A DNA stretch of 13,964 nt from Promethearchaeota archaeon. Its GTDB lineage: Archaea; Asgardarchaeota; Lokiarchaeia; Sigynarchaeales; SOKP01. The position numbers and the translations under genes were made by a program. How positions within the stretch are numbered: position 1 is the stretch's first letter; each line of letters starts with the position of its first letter. Shown in pieces: positions 6,531 to 13,209 of the stretch. Location of the stretch: assembly GCA_016839635.1 (NCBI GenBank), contig JAEOTV010000154.1, positions 1 through 13,964 of the forward strand, written 5' to 3'. The notes below the pieces were generated by a model, which saw only the letters and a list, made by a program, of their open reading frames with translations, did not search any database and had not been told where the DNA came from.

Positions 6531-8159
6531 ATGGGTTCCTTAGAATCTGATAATTCTGAAAAAATTAAAAGAATTTCAAGAGAAATCATAGATTATTTGA
6601 TTAATAATCCCGAAACACCCCGTGAAAAAATAACAAATATTAAAGGAAGAATAGGTAAAAAATATAAATATACTAGGGTAATAAAAAACGCTACTATCTT
6701 AGATTATGCAACATTAAAAGAGAAAAATAAAATAACTCAGATTCTGAAAAGAAGAAAAACCCGAACTTTATCCGGAGTATCTGTCATAGCTATTATGACT
6801 AAACCTCTTCCATGTCCTGGAACATGTATATATTGTCCCGGCCAAGATTCTCAACCAGGAGATAAAGTTGCTCAGAGTTATACTGGTCGCGAACCCGCTG
6901 CTATGAGATCTATTCATAGTAATTACGATCCGTACTTACAAGTTCAAAGTAGAATTAATGATTTAGAAGCTATAGGGCATACAATTGATAAAATTGAATT
7001 AATCATTATGGGAGGTACATACTTATCTGCTGATCCAAAATATCAAGAAGAATTTATAAAAGGAGCATTGGAAGGAATAATCGAACAAAGAGTAAATACT
7101 TTAGAAGAAGCCAAAAAACTTGCTGAAAGCTCCAAAAAGCGTCTTATAGGGATAACAATAGAGACAAGACCGGATTATTGTAAAGAAAAAGATGTAGATC
7201 GAATGTTAGAATTTGGGACAACTCGGGTTGAGATTGGAATACAAACGGTTTATGATGAAATATTTGAACTCGTAAAGAGAGGGCATACTACTTTAGATAG
7301 CATAGAAGCTATAAGAATTGCTAAGGACGCGGGATTAAAAATAAATGCACATATTATGCCCAATCTCCCTGGTTCTAGTTATTCAAAAGACATAGAACTA
7401 TTTAATGAATTGTTCTCCAACTCAGATTACCGTCCAGATATGTTAAAAATATATCCTACACTTGTAATTGATGGTACTGAATTATATAATTGGTGGAAAA
7501 AAGGAAATTATACTCCTTATTCAGATAAGGAATTAATTAATTTAATCGCAACCGTTAAAAGGAATCTTCCTCCATATGTACGAATTCAAAGAATAATGAG
7601 AGATATCCCTGCCAATTTAATAGAAGCAGGATGTAAAAACAGTAATTTAAGACAACTTGTTCAAGAAAAATTAAAAGAAATAAATGAAACTTGTAAATGT
7701 ATTAGATGTAGGGAATATGGGATTAGTAAAAGAAAACAAATTATTGACGATAACTCTTTTGATGATATTGCATTATATAGACTAAATTATGAAGCATCTC
7801 ATGGTAATGAGGTGTTTTTATCTTTCGAAAATAAAGTGGAGGATTATTTAGCTGGATATCTTCGATTAAGGCAACCATCTGAATATGCTCACAGACCAGA
7901 ATTAAATGATGGGAAAACAATGATTGTAAGAGAAATTAAAGTAGTGGGTGAACTTGTTCCAAAAGATTCAAAACCGAACTATTACTCTCAAATTCAACAT
8001 CGAGGATTTGGAAAATTATTGATGGAATATGCTGAAAAGATATCCTCTGACGATTTTGATGCAAAAAAAATAGCAGTTATTAGTGGTTTCGGAGTTAGGG
8101 ACTGGTTTTATGAAATGGGATATAAACTAGATGGAGTTTATGTATCTAAAATCCTTTAG
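6531..8159 (+). CDS. elp3: Elp3, tRNA wobble-uridine carboxymethylating enzyme
   Basis: 542 residues, close to the usual Elp3 length. Elp3 uses radical SAM chemistry and acetyl-CoA to start cm5U34 formation at the tRNA wobble position; archaeal Elp3 generally works without the other eukaryotic Elongator subunits. A basic N-terminus (about 1-80, KRRKTRTLSGVSVIAIM at its end) precedes the radical SAM core with PLPCPGTCIYCPGQ (C95, C99, C102; CX3CX2C). The core continues with QSYTGREPAAMRSIHSNYDP, IMGGTY, TIETRPDYC, TRVEIGIQT and AHIMPNLPGS. A cysteine cluster CKCIRC near 387-392 matches the zinc site between domains. The C-terminal acetyltransferase (about 400-542) has the acetyl-CoA loop QHRGFGKLLMEYAE and ends GVRDWFYEMGY. 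The ATG at 6531 has no Shine-Dalgarno. The 117 bases upstream are AT-rich, with only a weak TATA candidate near 6499-6508. Confidence 0.96.
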   Translation: MGSLESDNSEKIKRISREIIDYLINNPETPREKITNIKGRIGKKYKYTRVIKNATILDYATLKEKNKITQILKRRKTRTLSGVSVIAIMTKPLPCPGTCIYCPGQDSQPGDKVAQSYTGREPAAMRSIHSNYDPYLQVQSRINDLEAIGHTIDKIELIIMGGTYLSADPKYQEEFIKGALEGIIEQRVNTLEEAKKLAESSKKRLIGITIETRPDYCKEKDVDRMLEFGTTRVEIGIQTVYDEIFELVKRGHTTLDSIEAIRIAKDAGLKINAHIMPNLPGSSYSKDIELFNELFSNSDYRPDMLKIYPTLVIDGTELYNWWKKGNYTPYSDKELINLIATVKRNLPPYVRIQRIMRDIPANLIEAGCKNSNLRQLVQEKLKEINETCKCIRCREYGISKRKQIIDDNSFDDIALYRLNYEASHGNEVFLSFENKVEDYLAGYLRLRQPSEYAHRPELNDGKTMIVREIKVVGELVPKDSKPNYYSQIQHRGFGKLLMEYAEKISSDDFDAKKIAVISGFGVRDWFYEMGYKLDGVYVSKIL

Positions 8160-8406
8160 TTTTCAAATTTAAATTAGCTCATAATACAATTAATATATTT
8201 TTAAACTTTTTATACAACATTATTTTAAATACTCGTTAAAATCGTAAAAATGATATAATAAATATCCCTTCTTGGTAATCGTGGACTTTCTTACAAAAAA
8301 GATCTTAAAAAACTTTGATTTTATTTAAAAAAATTTATCTTTTTAGACCTTTTTATATAAAATATAAGAATATAAAATGACAAAAATTTTTGAGTAATGA
8401 ATGAGA
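8160..8406. other. AT-rich intergenic region without a visible gene
   Basis: These 247 bases separate elp3 from the first 360-residue paralog. The first third has T-rich stretches (about 8197-8215) that could end elp3 transcription. No tRNA, structured RNA or convincing small gene was seen. The only clear signal is the TATA element at 8351-8362. Confidence 0.5.
8351..8362 (+). promoter_or_regulatory. TATA element for the first RHH paralog
   Basis: TTTTATATAAAA is a strong archaeal TATA-like sequence. A start site about 26 nt after its centre would fall near 8382, leaving a leader of about 25 nt before the ATG at 8407. No Shine-Dalgarno is seen. Confidence 0.45.
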
Positions 8407-9489
8407 ATGCCTTCACAAAAACCTTTATCAAAGAAGAAAATAACACAACAAACAATTTCAATTACCCCAAATCTTAAAGAACGAATTGATAACTATGTCA
8501 TAGAAAATCAAGAAAAACATCCAGATGATAAGAGGTTCAAAAGTGTTTCTGCTTTTTATAATCATGTATTAAACAAAACACTAGATTGTTTTGAAAAGGG
8601 AAAAAATTTGGACGATTTTGAAAATTATGTGGACAGTGAATTCAGGAATTTTTTTGATAGAATCTCTTTTAAGGCTACAATTCCATATTATGAGGAAGCA
8701 ATTAAAACAAATAAATATATAAATCCTACACTTGAGAAAATTCCATCCTTTTTCTTAACAATTAGGCGATTTTACATGAAAATGATGGAATCTCGTGATA
8801 TCTTTAGTATCCAAAATACAGTAAGTCGAATCAAAAATTATTTGGTATCAAATAATTTAACAAAAGAATTTAAGATAGATCTATTTACTGGAAAGAGTCC
8901 TACAGATTTATCAGGAGTCTTTGAATATTCAGGTATTTATAAAAATTTAAGTTATGATACTTGTAAATATACTTCTGCATTTTTTGGGATATTAGGAATA
9001 AGAGTAAATAATATTGTATATTCAGAAAAAGATTGCTATTATAGATTTGATTTAAAAGCAACTGATTTGTTTTTCCGGGATGATCTAGTGAAGTCTGAGA
9101 GAATTATGTTAATGAATGAAAATATTTCTCATTTTATTAATTACTGCAGAATTCTCAATGATAAAGATTATTATTTATGGATGAAAATGGCTGAAGATAA
9201 GAACATTATTCTTTGTTTTAACAACGATGAAACTCAAAATAGATGGATGAATTTAATTGAAAATGAAATAAGAAAATTCTCAGATAAAGATGATAATAGA
9301 CTCCAAATTTTAAAAATTTTTGAAAAATTGCATTGGATTGATATTGAAAACGAAGATGAACTATTTTTTTATATAAGATTATCAGATTCGAAATATCAAT
9401 ATGAAAAAGAGTATTTAATGAAGATTCTTTCAAAAAACTCCCAAATCTTCTATGAAAATGGAGGATATTATTTGAAAGATTTAAACTAA
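8407..9489 (+). CDS. Unknown protein with RHH-like N-terminus, paralog 1
   Basis: 360 residues from ATG 8407. An ATG two codons earlier (8401) is possible, but 8407 aligns exactly with the start of the second copy at 9875, and both are then 360 residues long. Residues 13-66 look like a ribbon-helix-helix DNA-binding unit: a strand (TQQTISITP), a helix, then KRFKSVSAFYNHVL and EKGK. About 170-220 contain SGVFEYSGIYKNL, CKYTSAFFGILGIRV and an aromatic strand ending CYYRFDL. This order of glycine, cysteine and final strand recalls ligand-binding V4R domains, but only distantly. The C-terminal third (about 230-360) is helical and well conserved between copies (SERIMLMNEN, DKDYYLWMKMAED, KLHWIDIEN). 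No signal peptide or membrane segment. A DNA-binding sensor is a guess; I do not recognise a named family. Confidence 0.75.
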   Translation: MPSQKPLSKKKITQQTISITPNLKERIDNYVIENQEKHPDDKRFKSVSAFYNHVLNKTLDCFEKGKNLDDFENYVDSEFRNFFDRISFKATIPYYEEAIKTNKYINPTLEKIPSFFLTIRRFYMKMMESRDIFSIQNTVSRIKNYLVSNNLTKEFKIDLFTGKSPTDLSGVFEYSGIYKNLSYDTCKYTSAFFGILGIRVNNIVYSEKDCYYRFDLKATDLFFRDDLVKSERIMLMNENISHFINYCRILNDKDYYLWMKMAEDKNIILCFNNDETQNRWMNLIENEIRKFSDKDDNRLQILKIFEKLHWIDIENEDELFFYIRLSDSKYQYEKEYLMKILSKNSQIFYENGGYYLKDLN

Positions 9490-9524
9490 TTAAAATCGCG
9501 AATGAATACTTAAAAAATTAAAAT

Positions 9525-9549
9525 AAAAAAAGGTGGATCTCGTCCTCCT
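9525..9549 (-). terminator. Hairpin plus T-run on the minus strand
   Basis: On the minus strand AGGAGGA (9549-9543) pairs with TCCACCT (9537-9531) around the loop CGAGA, with one A-A mismatch. It runs straight into seven T (9531-9525), with more T-rich sequence beyond. Archaeal termination depends mainly on the T-run. It would end a leftward transcript from near 9632. Confidence 0.4.
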
Positions 9550-9632
9550 TAACCCTCCTATTTTCTCCCTTTTTTACCTTTATGGTAAGGCTCTCCTGTC
9601 ATCCCCTTGATCTTTATCGTTATAAAGTGCCC
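9525..9632 (-). ncRNA. Candidate small RNA, purine-rich, antisense to paralog direction
   Basis: A block of about 108 bases rises above the AT-rich background, as structured RNAs often do in such genomes. On the minus strand it is preceded by a TATA-like element at 9661-9652 placed about 26 nt before a GGGCAC start near 9632. It ends in a hairpin followed by a 7-base T-run (9531-9525). Three stems can be drawn: 9612-9617 with 9622-9627 (6 bp, 4-base loop); 9574-9578 with 9584-9588 (5 bp, 5-base loop); and 9531-9537 with 9543-9549 (six pairs and one mismatch). The RNA would carry four GGAG motifs. It does not match tRNA, 5S, C/D-box or H/ACA signatures that I can see. A 14-codon frame (ATG at 9603-9601) lies within it. 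Family unknown. Confidence 0.35.
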
Positions 9633-9651
9633 ACATATATTTTTTCAAGAG

Positions 9652-9661
9652 TATATTTAAA
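9652..9661 (-). promoter_or_regulatory. TATA-like element for the candidate small RNA
   Basis: Reads TTTAAATATA on the minus strand, preceded by AACC, a reasonable BRE-TATA arrangement. Its centre is about 26 nt before the position where the GC-richer block begins (near 9632). Confidence 0.35.
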
Positions 9662-9874
9662 GGTTAGTATTAACTTTCTTCTTTGATAAATATAATCGTG
9701 GGTAACCCCAAAAAGAAAATATATAAGAATTATATGCGCAAATCATAATTAAACAAAAATGTATTTTGTAAAGATTTATTCAATTATAAAAATTCATTAA
9801 TATTGGGTAAAAGATTGATAAATCAAATTTTTCATCTAACATAAATTTAAAAATTATATAAAATTTAAAAAGAC

Positions 9875-10957
9875 ATGAGTAATAGAAAATACCTTTCAAA
9901 TAAGAAAACTGCCCAACAAACAATTTCAATATCACCAGCTCTTAAAGATTGGATAAAAAGATATGTAAATGTAAAAAACAGGAAGGATCCTAATGATGAG
10001 AGATTTAAAAGCGTAAGTTCGTTCATTACTTATATTTTGGATAATATTATGAAACTTTTTAAAGAAGGAAAAACCATTGAAGATTTTAAAAGGGTAGAAG
10101 ATCAAGTTTATAAAGATTTTTTTGATAAATTTACGTTTAAAGCCACAATCCCACTTTATGATATGGTAGCCGAGAGTAATAGATATGCTGAAATTTCTTT
10201 TGAATTTATTACACGATTTATTATGGCGGTGTATCATTTTTATCGAAATATTTATTTAAAGGAAAAGAGTCCTGAAGGTTGGAAACTAATATTTGAGCGG
10301 TTCAGAAATAGGACATATCCTTCTAATATCACAAAAGAACTCAAGCTTGAGATTTTTCCTGAAATTAATAAAAATTATGGGACAGGTTATTTGGAGTTTG
10401 TTGGTAAGCAGAGAAATTTACATTTCGAAAATTGCAAATTTTTCGCGGGTATATGTGGCATTTTAGGTATAAAGGTCACTGATTTTCATTATTCTTCTAA
10501 AGATTTTTATTGTAGGCTTGATTTAATAGAGACCCCTCTCGCGTTTAGAGAAGAATTAGCTAAGAAAGAAAGAATAAAACTATTACAAGAGAATGTAAAT
10601 TTTATTATCAACTATAATAGAATGCTCTCTGATAAAGATAAGTTCTTATGGATGAATTTAGCAGAGGATAATGACGTATTTGTATGTTTTAGGAGCAAAA
10701 ATGTATTTAATAAATGGATTAAAGCCATCGAGAATGATTTAAATAAATTTGGTACACAAGAAGATTTTCTTAACAAAATATTACAATTCTTTAATAAACT
10801 TCATTGGATTAGAATTGAAAATATAAAAGACCTTTCTTTTAGAATCGAGCAATCTCTCGAGAAAGATAATAAACAAAAAGGTTTTTTACTAGAATATCTT
10901 TCACAATATTCAGAAATTTTTCAAAACGATGAGATTTATCAATTAAAAAATGTTTAA
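9875..10957 (+). CDS. Unknown protein with RHH-like N-terminus, paralog 2
   Basis: 360 residues, homologous over its full length to the protein encoded at 8407-9489 and of identical length; by eye roughly two in five residues agree. The N-terminal RHH-like unit is TAQQTISISPALKDWIKRY, then DERFKSVSSFITYIL and EGK (13-66). Both copies share FFD...F(T/S)FKATIP at 82-93. The middle segment has TGYLEFVGKQRNLHF, NCKFFAGICGILGIKV and KDFYCRLDL (about 170-217), a pattern faintly like V4R small-molecule domains. The C-terminal part keeps KKERIKLLQENV, LSDKDKFLWMNLAED and NKLHWIRIEN. The conserved cysteine in this copy (C187) aligns with C186 of paralog 1. Divergence between copies points to an old duplication. 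The stop overlaps the start of a small downstream frame (ATGTTTAA). Function unknown. Confidence 0.75.
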   Translation: MSNRKYLSNKKTAQQTISISPALKDWIKRYVNVKNRKDPNDERFKSVSSFITYILDNIMKLFKEGKTIEDFKRVEDQVYKDFFDKFTFKATIPLYDMVAESNRYAEISFEFITRFIMAVYHFYRNIYLKEKSPEGWKLIFERFRNRTYPSNITKELKLEIFPEINKNYGTGYLEFVGKQRNLHFENCKFFAGICGILGIKVTDFHYSSKDFYCRLDLIETPLAFREELAKKERIKLLQENVNFIINYNRMLSDKDKFLWMNLAEDNDVFVCFRSKNVFNKWIKAIENDLNKFGTQEDFLNKILQFFNKLHWIRIENIKDLSFRIEQSLEKDNKQKGFLLEYLSQYSEIFQNDEIYQLKNV

Positions 10958-11169
10958 CTCTAACCTTCAATTAAGTTTATTAGCTTATGGAGGTGTTTGC
11001 CCAATAAATATTGATCCTGAACTTATTAGGATTGAAGATGGACAAATTTTGGTATCTTTGTTGGGATCTTATGTTAATTTAAATTTCAGGTTATAGTGTC
11101 AGATTTGTTGATCTCCCAAAAGCATTTCAGGAGGATATTATTGCCAGATATTGTTATAAAAATATTTGA
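10950..11169 (+). pseudogene. Frameshifted remnant of a short unknown gene
   Basis: ATG 10950 overlaps the stop of paralog 2 and opens a 48-codon frame ending at TAG 11094-11096 (starts MFNSNLQLSLLAYGGVCPIN, includes DPELIRIEDGQILVSLLGS). The next frame then carries protein-like sequence, SVRFVDLPKAF, QEDIIARYCYKNI, to TGA 11167-11169. Dropping one base near 11094 joins them into about 72 residues. Composition looks coding on both sides of the break, so this is a decayed gene, a sequencing frameshift, or a real 48-residue protein. I do not recognise the family. Confidence 0.35.
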
Positions 11170-11289
11170 AATGAATTTCCTTTAATATTGGCTGTTAAAT
11201 ATTTAAAATAATCTATATTAAAATATCCTAAACCTTTTTTGAAAATAATTATAAGATTTATTACTTCACAATTTTAATATTTGACTATC
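11170..11289. other. AT-rich leader region of gatE
   Basis: No gene is visible. The useful element is a TATA-like AATTATAAG at 11247-11255, whose expected start site near 11278 lies just before the TTG (11281) and ATG (11290) start candidates of gatE. Confidence 0.4.
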
Positions 11290-13209
11290 ATGGAAGAATT
11301 TAACTATGAAAAATTAGGTTTAAAGTGTGGATTAGAGATCCATCAACAGCTTGATACCAAGAAAAAACTATTCTGTAGGTGTCCTGCTAAATTACAAGGA
11401 ACTCGTGAACCAGACTTCACAATTAAACGAACTATGCGTCCAGTTCTAGGAGAATTAGGTGTTTATGATAATGCAATGCTAACAGAATACGAAAAGGGAA
11501 TGGGTATAGTGTATGAAGGTTATAACGATGTGGTATGTACATATGAACAGGATGATACTCCTCCTTTTTCCTGTAATTCAGAAGCAAGAAATGTAGCATT
11601 ACAAATTGCAATGCTATTGAGTGCCAATATAATTGAAGAAATGCATGTTTGTAGAAAGAACTATCTAGATGGTAGCGTTCCAAGTGGCTTTCAAAGAACT
11701 ATGATTTTAGGCACGGATGGTTATGTAACTCTAGAAAGTGGTAAAAAAATTCGGATAGACATCTTAAGCTTAGAGGAAGAAGCTGCGAGAAAAATTAAAA
11801 CCGAAAACAAAATGAATTTTTTTCGTTTAGATCGATTAGGAATTCCTTTAGTAGAAGTAACAACCAAACCTGATATAAATACACCTGTTGAATGTCGTGA
11901 GTGTGCAGAAAGAATTGGATTACTTTTATGGTCAACAAATGTTAAAAAAGTTCTCGGTTCAATAAGGCAAGACGTTAATGTAAGTATTGAAGCAGGAACC
12001 AGAATTGAAATAAAGGGTGTTCAGAAATTAGGATGGATTCCTATCCTAATCAATCATGAGATTTCGCGTCAATTACGACTCCTTGAAATAAAGGAGGAAC
12101 TTGAAAAAAGAAAACTGGCTGAAAAAAGTATTCCAAATAAACCGGTTGATTTAACTAACACATTAGCCAAAACCAACTCCAAATTTATTGCGAATGGTAT
12201 TAAATCAGGAAAGAAGCTCTATGGAATCAATTTCAAAGGATTCAAAGATTTATTTGGAAAAGAATTAATGCAAGATTATAGATTTGGTACTGAAGTAAGT
12301 AGTAAAGTAAAAATAATCTCAGGTTTAAAAGGAATAATTCATTCAGACGAAGATCTCAGTAAATATAAATTAACTGTTGATGATGTCAAAAAAATCAAAG
12401 AAGAATTAAACTCCAGTGAAAAGGATTGTTTTGTATTAGTAATAGGAACTACAAAGGAAGTAAATAAAGCCATGGATGTTATAATTAGTAGAATAAATTT
12501 TGCCTTTAAAGGTGTGCCCCCTGAGACCAGAAAGGCTCTTGAAAATGGAAATACAGAATTTTTGAGAGAACTTCATGGAGGAGCAAGATTATATCCTGAT
12601 ACGGATTCAGAAGCTATTTTTAATTTAGGGGAAGAAATCAATGAAATAAGAAAATCGCTCCCAGAATATCCATGGGAAACCATAAAAAAATATTCAAAAA
12701 AATACAGGACTGAAGAAAGAATAATAAAAGACCTAATTTTTACGGGAAAACTCAATCTATTTGATAATTTAATAGAATTATATCCTGCTAATCCTTCATT
12801 AATTTTCACAACTCTATTAGAGACTACAACTGCTTTACGAAGAGAAGGGAAGAATATAGAAGATATAGCTGATGACATTTTTTATGAAATCTTTAATTTA
12901 CTAAAAAAAGGAAAAATCAGTAAAGAAGCTATTGAAGATATATTGAGACTTAAAGCAGATTCTCCAGAACTTTCTATTGAGCTGATTTTAAAGAATTTAA
13001 AGATTGAAAGTATATCTGTAGATGATCTCAAAAAAATAATAGATGAAATTATTAAGAAAAACTTAAATCTAATAAAAGAAAAGCAAATGAGAGCAAAAGG
13101 ACCATTAATGGGAGAAGTCATGAAAAGAGCTCGAGGAAAAATTGATGGAGCTGTAATATCAAGGGAATTAGAAAATTCTATAAAAGCAATATTAAAGGAG
13201 ATGAAATAA
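11290..13209 (+). CDS. gatE: Glu-tRNA(Gln) amidotransferase subunit E
   Basis: 639 residues from ATG 11290. An in-frame TTG at 11281 would add three residues; ATG is preferred because there is no Shine-Dalgarno and family N-termini begin close to YEKLGLKCGLEIHQQL. GatE binds misacylated Glu-tRNA(Gln), phosphorylates the glutamate with ATP and receives ammonia from GatD. The GatB-like cradle (about 1-265) shows GLEIHQQLDT, RKNYLDGSVPSGFQRT (122-137), IPLVEVTTKPDI and GSIRQDVNVSIEAGTRIEIK. The archaeal GatE insertion resembling the AspRS GAD domain occupies about 285-415. GGARLYPDTDSEAI (430-443) is followed by the helical and YqeY-like tail, ending RAKGPLMGEVMKRARGKIDG (601-620). This insertion separates GatE from GatB. 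The stop codon abuts the gatD start. Confidence 0.96.
   Translation: MEEFNYEKLGLKCGLEIHQQLDTKKKLFCRCPAKLQGTREPDFTIKRTMRPVLGELGVYDNAMLTEYEKGMGIVYEGYNDVVCTYEQDDTPPFSCNSEARNVALQIAMLLSANIIEEMHVCRKNYLDGSVPSGFQRTMILGTDGYVTLESGKKIRIDILSLEEEAARKIKTENKMNFFRLDRLGIPLVEVTTKPDINTPVECRECAERIGLLLWSTNVKKVLGSIRQDVNVSIEAGTRIEIKGVQKLGWIPILINHEISRQLRLLEIKEELEKRKLAEKSIPNKPVDLTNTLAKTNSKFIANGIKSGKKLYGINFKGFKDLFGKELMQDYRFGTEVSSKVKIISGLKGIIHSDEDLSKYKLTVDDVKKIKEELNSSEKDCFVLVIGTTKEVNKAMDVIISRINFAFKGVPPETRKALENGNTEFLRELHGGARLYPDTDSEAIFNLGEEINEIRKSLPEYPWETIKKYSKKYRTEERIIKDLIFTGKLNLFDNLIELYPANPSLIFTTLLETTTALRREGKNIEDIADDIFYEIFNLLKKGKISKEAIEDILRLKADSPELSIELILKNLKIESISVDDLKKIIDEIIKKNLNLIKEKQMRAKGPLMGEVMKRARGKIDGAVISRELENSIKAILKEMK
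13197..13200 (+). promoter_or_regulatory. Shine-Dalgarno for gatD inside gatE
   Basis: GGAG (in AAAGGAGATGA) lies 9 nt before the TTG at 13210. It sits in the last codons of gatE and supports TTG as the gatD start, hence coupled translation of the two subunits. Confidence 0.65.

Larger units (their letters stand above)
9490..9874. other. Intergenic region between the two paralogs
   Basis: 385 bases with no long reading frame. The part at 9525-9634 is clearly richer in G and C than its surroundings and is annotated separately as a candidate minus-strand RNA. The rest (9635-9874) is very AT-rich. It must hold the promoter of the second paralog; candidates are ATAAATTTA at 9841-9849, at the leaderless distance, and TTATATAAAA at 9854-9863, which seems too close to the ATG. 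Confidence 0.5.

Noticed and set aside
8276..8284. TAATCGTGG shared upstream of both paralogs (also at 9693-9701)
   Set aside because: Nine bases shared between two AT-rich regions of a few hundred bases is expected by chance fairly often, and the distances to the start codons differ (123 and 174).
9582..9686. Plus-strand 34-codon frame through the GC-richer block
   Set aside because: It has no promoter or ribosome-binding signal, and its composition follows the opposite-strand RNA candidate. No protein-like pattern.
11060..11100. A second BHB intron to explain the frame change in the remnant after paralog 2
   Set aside because: The only self-complementary stretch is a short AATTTAAATT palindrome. 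I could not draw paired bulges with flanking helices, and the protein family is unknown, so no motif tells where a junction should be.
12573..13121. Minus-strand frames opposite gatE, and similar ones opposite pyrD, the paralogs and the COG1395-type gene
   Set aside because: These are antisense shadows of well-supported genes, without promoters, family motifs or plausible composition.
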